Source of the DNA: Schwartzia succinivorans DSM 10502
Lineage (GTDB): Bacteria; Bacillota; Negativicutes; Selenomonadales; Selenomonadaceae
Length of the DNA: 64,000 nt
Direction: 5' to 3'
Assembly: GCF_900129225.1 (NCBI RefSeq)
Contig: NZ_FQUG01000005.1
Location: 62,001 to 126,000 of the forward strand
Part shown: one piece after another, positions 34,872 to 42,331 of the stretch
Position numbering within the stretch: the stretch's first letter is position 1
Layout: every line of letters starts with the position of its first letter
Translations under genes and position numbers: made by a program
The notes under the pieces: model-generated
The model's database searches: none
What the model was told of the DNA's origin: nothing
The model's input: the letters and a program-made list of their open reading frames with translations, nothing else

Positions 34872-35537
34872 ATGAGCTTTAATCTGGATTTGGCAGTCAG
34901 TGCAATGCCGCTCCTCTTGATGGGCGCTTTGGTGACTGTGAAGATTACCGCACTCTCGGTAGGTCTTGGCGTTGTTATCGGTTTGTTTGTGGGAATTGCA
35001 CGAATATGCAATGTCCGTATCCTGCGGATACTTTCTGCTGTTTATGTAGATTTTCTGCGCGGTACGCCGCTTCTGGTACAGATTTTCCTTATCTATTTCG
35101 CGGTTCCGGTAATAACAGGAATACGAATGGATCCGTTTGTTGCGGCTATTACGTCCTGCAGTATCAACAGCGGCGCCTACGTAGCTGAAATTTTCCGTGC
35201 AGGTATTCAGTCCATTGACGAAGGCCAGATGGAAGCAGGCCGCTCTCTCGGTCTTACATGGAAGCAGACCATGTGCTACATCATCATTCCCCAGGCGTTC
35301 AAGCGCGTTATTCCGCCTTTGGGCAACGAGTTTATCGCGCTTCTGAAGGATTCCTCACTTGTGTCCGTTATCGGCTTTGAGGAGCTTACGCGCCGTGGAC
35401 AGCTCATAATCGCACGTACCTACGGTTCGCTCGAAATCTGGACCTGCGTTGCGATTATCTATCTCATCATGACGCTCACCATTTCGCGCCTTGTCGCGTA
35501 CCTTGAGCGCCGCAATGCAAAGGGAGGTGCCCGTTGA
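34872..35537 (+). CDS. Polar amino-acid ABC transporter permease
   Basis: This 221-residue His/Glu/Gln/Arg-type permease has about five hydrophobic segments. It shows the family's N-terminal [52 protein letters not shown] (EAA loop contacting the ATPase) and [20 protein letters not shown]. It imports amino acids across the inner membrane together with the ATPase whose start overlaps its stop. No substrate-binding protein gene is adjacent. Confidence 0.94.
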   Translation: MSFNLDLAVSAMPLLLMGALVTVKITALSVGLGVVIGLFVGIARICNVRILRILSAVYVDFLRGTPLLVQIFLIYFAVPVITGIRMDPFVAAITSCSINSGAYVAEIFRAGIQSIDEGQMEAGRSLGLTWKQTMCYIIIPQAFKRVIPPLGNEFIALLKDSSLVSVIGFEELTRRGQLIIARTYGSLEIWTCVAIIYLIMTLTISRLVAYLERRNAKGGAR

Positions 35538-36256
35538 TGATAACGCTTAAAAATCTGCATAAATCCTTTGGCGATATAACTGTGTTGAATGGAATCGACC
35601 TTGAAGTGGCTGAAAAAGAGGTTGTCGTTATTATTGGGCCCAGCGGTTCGGGAAAATCGACTCTTCTCCGCTGCATCAATCACCTTGAGCAGCCTACGGA
35701 AGGAACAGTCGAGGTAGACGGAATCCTTCTCGACAGCGAAGCGAATATAAATGCAGTGCGTGCAGAGGTCGGCATGGTTTTCCAGCGCTTTAACCTCTTC
35801 CCGCACATGACGGTTCTGGATAACATCACATTGGCACCTATGAAGGTGCGCGGAGTATCAAAGGAAGAAGCCGAAAAAACAGCCAACGAGCTTTTGAAAC
35901 GCGTTGGACTGGGTGACCGCGGCGGCGCGTATCCGTCCCAGCTTTCAGGCGGACAGCAGCAGCGTGTTGCCATTGCACGTGCCCTGGCAATGCACCCGAA
36001 GATTATGCTCTTTGACGAGCCTACATCCGCGCTTGACCCGGAGATGGTAAAAGAAGTTCTTAACGTCATGAAAAAGCTGGCTGAGGAAGGCATGACAATG
36101 GTTGTCGTAACCCATGAAATGGGATTTGCAAGAGAAGTCGGCGACCGAGTTCTCTTCGTAGATGACGGACGGATTCTTGTAGAGGGAACCCCGGAGGAAA
36201 TCTTCGATAACCCGAAGGAAGAACGTCTTAAATCATTCCTTTCGGAAGTTCTCTGA
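35537..36256 (+). CDS. Polar amino-acid ABC transporter ATP-binding protein
   Basis: The ATG at 35537 overlaps the permease stop by one base (TGATG); SD gggaggtg. The 239-residue ABC ATPase has Walker [11 protein letters not shown]-loop [10 protein letters not shown], signature LSGGQQQR, Walker [15 protein letters not shown] and the switch histidine in VVVTHEMGF. It is GlnQ-like and powers the adjacent permease. The missing periplasmic binding protein must be encoded elsewhere. Confidence 0.95.
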   Translation: MITLKNLHKSFGDITVLNGIDLEVAEKEVVVIIGPSGSGKSTLLRCINHLEQPTEGTVEVDGILLDSEANINAVRAEVGMVFQRFNLFPHMTVLDNITLAPMKVRGVSKEEAEKTANELLKRVGLGDRGGAYPSQLSGGQQQRVAIARALAMHPKIMLFDEPTSALDPEMVKEVLNVMKKLAEEGMTMVVVTHEMGFAREVGDRVLFVDDGRILVEGTPEEIFDNPKEERLKSFLSEVL

Positions 36257-36377
36257 AAATACATAAAGAGTTTTATGAATCTTTCATTGACAGACAACGG
36301 ACGGAAGGATATAATGGATATCGTGGTTGACGGAAACGTCGGCCAACAGGTTTTAAGGTTTTAGGAGGAATTATCAC
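36257..36377 (+). promoter_or_regulatory. Leader region of the cold-shock gene
   Basis: The 121-bp region before the cold-shock gene carries a G-rich half (36297-36345, with ggacggaaggatataatgg) holding a TATAAT-like -10 at about 36309, and ends with the SD aggaggaatta. Cold-shock mRNAs commonly have long structured leaders, but no specific structure is evident here. Confidence 0.35.
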
Positions 36378-36581
36378 ATGGTCGGTAAAGTAAAATGGTT
36401 CAGCGCAGAAAAAGGTTATGGATTTATTGAAAGAGAAGACGGAAGCGACGTTTTCGTACATTTTTCTGCAATCCAGGACGAAGGCTTCAAGACTCTGAAC
36501 GAGGGTCAGGATGTTGAGTTCGAGATTGTTGAAGGAGCTCGCGGCCCGCAGGCAGCAAACGTCGTCAAGAAATCTGCATAA
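36378..36581 (+). CDS. Cold-shock protein (CspA family)
   Basis: This 67-residue single-domain OB-fold protein contains RNP1 KGYGFIE and RNP2 DVFVHFSAI, both intact, with N-terminal [11 protein letters not shown]. It binds single-stranded RNA and DNA in the cytosol and acts as an RNA chaperone. Length and composition are typical. It is monocistronic: a leader above and a terminator at 36596 below. Confidence 0.96.
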   Translation: MVGKVKWFSAEKGYGFIEREDGSDVFVHFSAIQDEGFKTLNEGQDVEFEIVEGARGPQAANVVKKSA

Positions 36582-36595
36582 TAGATTCTGACAAG

Positions 36596-36626
36596 GTGTG
36601 GCAAAGCAATTTGCCACACTTTTTTT
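36596..36626 (+). terminator. Terminator of the cold-shock gene
   Basis: The perfect stem gtgtggcaaa/tttgccacac with loop gcaa is followed by seven T. Confidence 0.92.
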
Positions 36627-36848
36627 ATGCCTGTTTTGCAGAGATTGAGCGAAACTGGGAATAATTATGGTTTCTGCGAAATATGATTTGCCTTTACACT
36701 TTGAAAGCGATTTCGCCTCACTAAATATTCTTCAAAGACTTTGCAAAAAATTGAATACATATTGCGAACATAAAGGATAACTGCTAAAATGTAACTCGAA
36801 TAAATAATCAATAAAATCCAAAGTTCTTTGAAGAAATGAGGGTATAAC

Positions 36849-38177
36849 ATGGAATATCCCAGAGAAATATATTTAAGACGATTGAGTGACCGCAAACAAA
36901 ATGGCTTGATAAAAATAATAACCGGTGCCAGACGAGCAGGAAAATCTTACCTGCTAAATGAGTTATACTACAAACAACTGCTAAATACAGGTGTTCCCAG
37001 TAAAAATATCATTCGGTTTGCGTTTGATTCCGATGAAGATATAGATATGCTTGATTCATATTTTCCTGAAGAGCCGACGAAAATTAGAAAAAGTGCAGAA
37101 GTTTTTTTTGTGAATTCAAAGAAGTTTAGGGCATATATAAAAGATAGAACAAATGATACAGATAACTACTATTTGCTGCTTGACGAGGTTCAATTGCTCG
37201 ACAGTTTCATTGGAACGCTTAACGGATTCTTGAGACATACCAATTATGATATTTATGTTACAGGGTCAAATTCCAGATTTTTATCCTCAGATATAGCAAC
37301 AGAATTTAAAGGAAGGGGCACAATCGTACATGTTCTTCCGTTGGCATTTTCTGAATATATGCAAGGGACGGTTGCTGCACCTGAAAAAGCATGGAGAGAG
37401 TATGTAATAACCGGAGGAATTCCTCTTGTAGCGCAGATGAAAAGTGACGAAGAAAAAGCTGCTTATCTTAAGAACTTATGTGAAGAAACATATCTGAAGG
37501 ATATCATTGTGCATAACAATATTAGGAAAAAAGTTGAGCTTGCAGATACATTTGATATTTTGGCATCAATGATTGGCAGTCCGGTGAACACAAAAAAAAT
37601 TACGGACACATTCAAAAGTCTTTTGGATAAAAGTATCACTGCGAACACAATAGGCGATTATGTAGAGTATTTTCAGGATGCGTTTGTAATTTCAAAAGCA
37701 AAAAAATACAATATCAAGGGAAGAAAATATATAAGTGCACCGTTCAAACTTTACTTTGAAGATATCGGGGTAAGAAATGCACGGCTTAATTTTAGACAAA
37801 TTGAAGAGACACACATCATGGAAAACATTTTGTATAATGAGTTGCGATATCGTGGATTCAACGTAGATGTTGGTGAGGTTAATGTCAGTGAAAAAACAGA
37901 CCGCGTGGATGTAAATGGGAAGCATATCTATGCTCAGAAAGCACTTGAAGTCGATTTCGTAGCAACAAAAGGGAATCAGAAATTTTACATACAATCAGCA
38001 CTGTCAATGGAATCTGCTGAAAAACAAGCGCAGGAAAAGCGCAGCTTATATAACATAGATGATTCTTTCAAAAAGGTAGTGGTTGCTAAAACGGGGCTGA
38101 ATCCTGCATACGATGATAAAGGTGTTTTGGTTATTGATTTGTTTGATTTTTTGTTGGGCAAAGAAGGTCAATTATAA
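36849..38177 (+). CDS. ATP-binding protein with DUF4143-type C-terminus
   Basis: This 442-residue protein belongs to the large prokaryotic AAA_14/DUF4143 family. It has Walker A (ITGARRAGKSYLLN) and Walker B-like LLLDEVQLLD, followed by a sensor-like VTGSNSRFLSSDIA. The C-terminal half (about 200-440) has the DUF4143 pattern with FKLYFEDIGVRNARLNF and the DE-x-F-VA-like VDFVATKGNQKFYIQ typical of a restriction-endonuclease-like fold. The family is found beside toxin-antitoxin or defence genes and alone; its function is unknown. It is AT-rich compared with the genes before it, marking the start of the accessory region. Confidence 0.85.
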   Translation: MEYPREIYLRRLSDRKQNGLIKIITGARRAGKSYLLNELYYKQLLNTGVPSKNIIRFAFDSDEDIDMLDSYFPEEPTKIRKSAEVFFVNSKKFRAYIKDRTNDTDNYYLLLDEVQLLDSFIGTLNGFLRHTNYDIYVTGSNSRFLSSDIATEFKGRGTIVHVLPLAFSEYMQGTVAAPEKAWREYVITGGIPLVAQMKSDEEKAAYLKNLCEETYLKDIIVHNNIRKKVELADTFDILASMIGSPVNTKKITDTFKSLLDKSITANTIGDYVEYFQDAFVISKAKKYNIKGRKYISAPFKLYFEDIGVRNARLNFRQIEETHIMENILYNELRYRGFNVDVGEVNVSEKTDRVDVNGKHIYAQKALEVDFVATKGNQKFYIQSALSMESAEKQAQEKRSLYNIDDSFKKVVVAKTGLNPAYDDKGVLVIDLFDFLLGKEGQL

Positions 38178-38198
38178 CGACTTAACTTCGGAGATATA

Positions 38199-38237
38199 GT
38201 GTGGCGAAATGCGAAAGCAATTTGCCACGCTTTTTTA
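38199..38237 (+). terminator. Terminator of the ATPase gene
   Basis: A gtggcgaaat/atttgccac stem is followed by ttttttat. Its stem-and-tail sequence (..caatttgccac..) is close to the cold-shock terminator at 36596, so it may be a copied element. Confidence 0.8.
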
Positions 38238-38540
38238 TGCCAATTTCACATGTACTGAAGGGTTGCTTTGGAGGCAACCCTTTTTTATTTGATTAGCGTT
38301 ATGTTAATGGTAGAACAATTGTCATCAAGTCTCTTGATAACACAAGAAACTATAGGTACGAAATGACATTTTGATGCTGCTGTGTCCTGTCGGGACAGCA
38401 ATATTAGTTGCCTTTATGCTAAGGTTAATATATGAAACCGGTTTCAGCAGATATTGCTATATATGACAATACATATCGTATATAGCATGCTGGAGTAGTA
38501 GTCAAATTAGAAAAACGCAGAATAATTAATTGAATGAGAG
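38237..38540 (+). repeat. Diverged 300-bp noncoding repeat, copy 1
   Basis: This copy runs parallel to 41214-41520. Shared landmarks in order: tttcacatgtactgaa, an aagggttgc/gcaaccctt hairpin with T run (38258-38289), the hairpin tgctgtgtcctgtcgggacagca (38378-38400), a tatat-rich hairpin (38456-38486) and agcatgctg. The spacing is conserved although other positions have diverged, and the tatat stem differs in a way that keeps pairing. It fills the 408-bp gap before the first zinc-ribbon gene. I read no gene in it; it may be a promoter/leader unit or a structured RNA. Confidence 0.7.
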
Positions 38541-38585
38541 TATTCCTGAATCATGGAAGATGAGAAAAATGGAGGCTGATTTAAT

Positions 38586-39299
38586 ATGGCAAAATTCTGC
38601 TCTAAATGTGGTAAAGAATTGGCGGATGATGAGTTTTTTTGCACGCAGTGCGGAACAAAGCAAAAAATAGATAAAGAACCGATTAGGACTAATAATCCTG
38701 TTGTGAGCGATAAACCAATAATGACAAACTCAAACAACGAATTATCTGGTACAGATGCTTTGGAAAACTGCAAGAAGGTAACTTATGTGGCTGGAGCCTT
38801 GACGGCTATATCTGTATTTTGCAACTTTATGGAATTAAACATGCCAGGCTTGATTAATTTGTCATTTTCCATTATGGATATTAGCAGTTTGCTTGGGATA
38901 TATATAATGCTTTTGGGAATAGCAGCTGTATTTGGCACATTTAAAAATGAATATGGCGCTTCTTTTGCTGTGAATCTCGGAATTTTTTTAGGATTTGCAA
39001 TTGGTTTTTTTGATGCGAGTTCCTCGCTTGGAGCAAATCTGAGCAAGGTTATGGGAATGGGAGCATATTTATTGATAGTTGCCCCATTGGTTGGAGCCGT
39101 TGCGAATATTATGTGTCGGTTAGTGAAGTATGGAAAGAAATTTGATGCTGAAAAATTTTTTAGTGAAGTTAAAACTGTTATAAAGCAGGAGACAGAAATT
39201 AATGGAATAAAATTGCCTAATTACGTTATTGCAATATTAGTGATAGTATTCCTGGAAATCATAAGCAGTCAGGTAAATTTCGCTAAAATGGGATGGTGA
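38586..39299 (+). CDS. Zinc-ribbon multi-pass membrane protein 1
   Basis: This 237-residue protein has an N-terminal four-cysteine zinc ribbon (FCSKCGKELADDEFFCTQCG, residues 4-23), a hydrophilic linker, and about four or five hydrophobic segments (first near 58-78; last near 216-234 with NYVIAILVIVFLEII). It starts at ATG after ggaggctgattta. I do not recognise the membrane domain. It belongs to a run of three zinc-ribbon membrane proteins (38586, 39538, 40251), all preceded by the 38237 repeat, suggesting one envelope-associated unit. Confidence 0.65.
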   Translation: MAKFCSKCGKELADDEFFCTQCGTKQKIDKEPIRTNNPVVSDKPIMTNSNNELSGTDALENCKKVTYVAGALTAISVFCNFMELNMPGLINLSFSIMDISSLLGIYIMLLGIAAVFGTFKNEYGASFAVNLGIFLGFAIGFFDASSSLGANLSKVMGMGAYLLIVAPLVGAVANIMCRLVKYGKKFDAEKFFSEVKTVIKQETEINGIKLPNYVIAILVIVFLEIISSQVNFAKMGW

Positions 39300-39537
39300 T
39301 ATGGTGCGAAAATGTGTTTAAAAAGCAATTTTGGGATTTGCTTAATTGCTGACGTTTGTTGTTTTGTTCGTTCGCATTATTTAGAGGGGAGGAAAGCAGG
39401 ATACATAGTAAAAAATATAAGAAGGCTGTGGGACGGAGTTTTAGGTTTGCTCAATGAAAAGCTTGCTGGGGATGTGAATGTAATCCGTTTGTTTAAGTGA
39501 TAATTACATGAAAAATGGTATATAAGGGGGAATAATG

Positions 39538-40206
39538 ATGTTTTGTCCAAAGTGCGGTGCACAGTTAGAAGAAGGTAGTGTATTTTGTGATTCTTGTGGG
39601 ACAAAGTTGGAAAGTGGTTCATCTGAAGGCCGTGTAACCAGCTCTTACCCTAAAAGTGGAAATCAACCGGGTGAAAATGAAAGCTTAAAATTTTGGCAAA
39701 AAAGCTGGGTTATGTGGGTGTGCCTGCTGTTTTTAACACCGGTGGGGATAATTCTGTGTTATATGAACAGGGAGCGCCATGCACATTGGAAAGTTATTTG
39801 TGGAGTCTTCTCTTTTATAGTCCTGGTTGGGATTATGCTGCCGGATGGTGACAATAACACAGCTAGAGAAGCAAAACAAAGGGAATATATCACGGTATCT
39901 GTATCCACATTGGTTAATGAACTGGAAAATAACGCAGCTGCGGCACAAAAGAAATACAAAAATAAATATGTAAAGGTAACAGGAAAATTAGGAACTATAG
40001 ATTCTGATGGCGATTATATCAGTATAGATGATCCTGCGGATGTTTTTTCGATTACAGGTGTACAATGTTTTATTAACAAAAACGATAAAAAACAATCGAA
40101 TTTTGTGTTAAATCTTCGCAAAGGACAAACAGTTACCGCGTATGGCAAAATTACGGATGTAGGGGAATTACTGGGATATCATCTGGAGGTAGATAGATTT
40201 GAATAA
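39538..40206 (+). CDS. Zinc-ribbon membrane protein with OB-fold (tRNA_anti-like) domain
   Basis: I prefer the second of two ATGs (39538), seven bases after aggggg, giving 222 residues. Zinc ribbon at the start (CPKCGAQLEEGSVFCDSCG), one or two hydrophobic segments (WVMWVCLLFLTPVGIILCY and VICGVFSFIVLVGIML), then a C-terminal tRNA_anti-like OB domain (YKNKYVKVTGKLGTIDSDGD, GQTVTAYGKITDVG). These OB domains in membrane proteins may bind a ligand outside the membrane. It is nine bases after no neighbouring gene but 45 bp before the next zinc-ribbon gene, so likely co-transcribed with it. Confidence 0.72.
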   Translation: MFCPKCGAQLEEGSVFCDSCGTKLESGSSEGRVTSSYPKSGNQPGENESLKFWQKSWVMWVCLLFLTPVGIILCYMNRERHAHWKVICGVFSFIVLVGIMLPDGDNNTAREAKQREYITVSVSTLVNELENNAAAAQKKYKNKYVKVTGKLGTIDSDGDYISIDDPADVFSITGVQCFINKNDKKQSNFVLNLRKGQTVTAYGKITDVGELLGYHLEVDRFE

Positions 40207-40250
40207 AGATATGAGTGATAAACAAAAATACAACTTTATGGAGTAGAGCT

Positions 40251-41123
40251 ATGGATAAATTTTGTAAAGTGTGCGGGGCAGAACTTAGAAATAACGCATC
40301 GTTTTGCCATAAATGCGGAGCGGCACAAAAGGCTTCGTCCAGTAATGTAATGGATGATACAAACGATAATAGTGTAAGGACAAAGGAGAGTATAAAAACA
40401 AAAAATCCTAATAATATAAAAAAATATATTGGTGTTTTTGTGCTTATAGTAATATTTTTAGCCAAAGGATATGCAGTACTTCACTCTGGCAGTGGACTTC
40501 TTGAGAGGGTAAAAGGAGCACTTAATATAGGGACTGCTCAGGTGACAACAGAGAATAAATCAAGTACACCTAAAAATGTCTCTTCAGCAAAAGAACCAAG
40601 CACTGTTAATCCTGTAGCAAGTCAGGCGGAGTCTGAACTGAAACAGCATGGAATACAGGGGAAGATAGTGGCAACATCTAAGGGACACAGCAATAGTGGT
40701 TATGTTTCCGTGGTAAATAACAATGGTAAATATCAGATAGTCACCTATGATATAAAAAACAGTCGTATAGGGGTTACGCCGTATGACAAAAATCTATTGT
40801 ATTTTACTGAGAAGAAAACTCAGAACATCGGGCAAGAGCATGTAATATTTAACATGACTATTTTGCATGACAGTGCTGATAGGGATAGTGAAGCCGGTGC
40901 TTGGGAGAATGGCAATCATAATTTGCCAATCTTTGCCATTTATAAGTTTGATAGTGCCGGAAATCTTATTCCGGGTATGCTCACCACAGGAAAAGGGGTT
41001 AAGCCGTCGCATTATCAGGGATATTTTAATGAAGCCCGTAATGTAGATATCATCAATTTATTTCTTACAGAGATGATGGCTTTACAGAAGAATATTGCTG
41101 ATAATAGCGTAGTATTGCCTTGA
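40251..41123 (+). CDS. Zinc-ribbon membrane protein with extracytoplasmic domain
   Basis: The ATG at 40251 follows tggagtagag; in-frame codons upstream lack an SD. The 290-residue product has an N-terminal zinc ribbon (CKVCGAELRNNASFCHKCG), a hydrophilic linker, one membrane segment (YIGVFVLIVIFLAKGYAVL) and a C-terminal domain of about 200 residues presumably outside the membrane, with a beta-rich pattern (GYVSVVNNNGKYQIVTYDI). No family recognised. It is the third zinc-ribbon membrane protein in a row, and the operon ends with the terminator at 41176. Confidence 0.6.
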   Translation: MDKFCKVCGAELRNNASFCHKCGAAQKASSSNVMDDTNDNSVRTKESIKTKNPNNIKKYIGVFVLIVIFLAKGYAVLHSGSGLLERVKGALNIGTAQVTTENKSSTPKNVSSAKEPSTVNPVASQAESELKQHGIQGKIVATSKGHSNSGYVSVVNNNGKYQIVTYDIKNSRIGVTPYDKNLLYFTEKKTQNIGQEHVIFNMTILHDSADRDSEAGAWENGNHNLPIFAIYKFDSAGNLIPGMLTTGKGVKPSHYQGYFNEARNVDIINLFLTEMMALQKNIADNSVVLP

Positions 41124-41175
41124 TTGAGACTGTGAAGAAATGTTCCTGTTACCCAACTCACTCATAGCGACTTGA

Positions 41176-41212
41176 CCGCCGGAATCCAATGCAACGGATT
41201 TCGGCGGTTTTC
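41176..41212 (+). terminator. Terminator after the zinc-ribbon genes
   Basis: The stem ccgccggaatcc pairs with ggatttcggcgg and is followed by tttt. Confidence 0.85.
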
Positions 41213-41213
41213 T

Positions 41214-41520
41214 ATGCCTATTTCACATGTACTGAAAGGTTGCTTTTGAAGCAACCCTTTTTTATTTGATTAGCTGTATATTAGTGATAGAACAACTGTC
41301 ATAAAAGCTATGGATAAAAAAGAAACTGTAGCTGTGAAATGATATTCAGATACGGCTGTGTCCTGTCGGGACAGCAATATGATATGCTTTTATGCTAATG
41401 TGTAACAGATGAAACTGATTTCAATAGATATTCATATATATGATAATTCATATCATATATAGCATGCTGAAATAGTAGGTAAATTAGGGGAAACGTAGAA
41501 TAGTTAAAAGAGTGAGAATT
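41214..41520 (+). repeat. Diverged 300-bp noncoding repeat, copy 2
   Basis: Same landmarks in the same order as 38237-38540: the aaaggttgc/gcaacccttt hairpin (41235-41260), the ggctgtgtcctgtcgggacagc hairpin (41354-41375) and the atatat-rich hairpin with agcatgctg (about 41425-41470). It fills the 418-bp gap before the small XRE gene. The compensating changes in the atatat stem favour a functional structure. Confidence 0.7.
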
Positions 41521-41541
41521 TTCCTAAATTGAGGGATGAAA

Positions 41542-41811
41542 ATGAGCACAGACAAGAAAATGGTTCTTAGACAAATAGGCGCAAAAATCGCTTATTTCAG
41601 AACACTGGTAGGTATCAGCCAAAGAGAACTGGCTGCAAAAATAAATACAACTCAATCCACTATTTCCAAAGTCGAAAGCGGCAACTACAACGATAACCTG
41701 AGCATAGTAATGCTCACGGAAATTGCCGACGCATTGGAGGTAGATTTGTCCCTGCTGTTGGAATTCACAGGGTATGAGAAGGCCATGTGGGACAGGAAGA
41801 GTGGCGAGTGA
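41542..41811 (+). CDS. Small XRE-family transcriptional regulator
   Basis: The ATG at 41542 lies six bases after gaggg (an ATG at 41536 is too close). The 89-residue protein is a single helix-turn-helix domain: IGAKIAYFRTLVGISQRELA, INTTQSTISKVESG, then a C-terminal helix. It has the layout of a phage-repressor or antitoxin-type Xre protein. It lies about 530 bp upstream of the helicase operon, with a small Cys-rich gene and a broken copy of itself between, and could regulate that operon. Confidence 0.87.
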   Translation: MSTDKKMVLRQIGAKIAYFRTLVGISQRELAAKINTTQSTISKVESGNYNDNLSIVMLTEIADALEVDLSLLLEFTGYEKAMWDRKSGE

Positions 41812-41879
41812 GGAGCGGCTAGGAATTTGGTTATTGAGTGGGTTGAAAAGACCGATTCAAATATTCAGGAGGGAAAATC

Positions 41880-42050
41880 ATGAGCACAGTGAAATGGGAG
41901 CCTATATGTCTCTTTTGCGGTAAGAAATGCGGCGGAGGTATAAGCAGATCAGAAAGCGCAGGCGCACCTGCCACGAATCCGCCAACCAGTTCAGGTAAAT
42001 GTCCGTCAAGCCCAGACGGGAAACATAAACCGCGGTGGGAGAAGGTATAG
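41880..42050 (+). CDS. Small cysteine-containing protein
   Basis: A strong SD (caggagggaaaatc) precedes ATG at 41880; the product has 56 residues. It has CLFCGKKCGGG near the N-terminus and GKCPSSPDGKHKPRW near the C-terminus, so four or five cysteines suit a small zinc-binding fold. The linker is Ser/Pro/Gly-rich. I do not recognise a family, but similarly arranged small proteins are common in Negativicutes. It may be co-transcribed with the upstream XRE gene (68 bp). Confidence 0.6.
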   Translation: MSTVKWEPICLFCGKKCGGGISRSESAGAPATNPPTSSGKCPSSPDGKHKPRWEKV

Positions 42051-42063
42051 GGTGTGTATAGTA

Positions 42064-42165
42064 ATGCTCGTGGAAATTGCCGACGTATTGGAGTTAGGTT
42101 TATCGTTGCCGAGGGAATCCGCCGGATATGAGAAGACTATTTTGGACAGGAAAATAGGCGCATGA
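42064..42165 (+). pseudogene. Broken partial copy of the XRE gene 3' end
   Basis: Starting at atgctcgtggaaattgccga, the 34-codon remnant reads MLVEIADVLELGLSL, then GYEKTILDRKIGA and stop. It aligns with the end of the 41542 gene (MLTEIADALEVDLSL, GYEKAMWDRKSGE). No SD or HTH part is present, so it is a diverged tandem duplication of the gene's tail, with the Cys-rich gene between the copies. The rest of 42166-42331 shows no feature. Confidence 0.72.
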
Positions 42166-42331
42166 GTAGGGGGGCGTGAAAATAGTGATCCCTTTGGTAA
42201 GTGAAAATTAATTGTAAGGGAATAAAACACGGTAAAGAAATTGAAAAGACGGCAATTGGATTATGAAGTTATTTGTTTGAGTATATAGAATATCTGAGAA
42301 TGGAAATGCTGTCGGAAATAAAAATCAAGGA

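Noticed and set aside
39312-39500. A 62-codon frame between two zinc-ribbon genes
   Set aside because: No SD, no homology, Cys/Val-rich odd composition and not in a position that implies translation.
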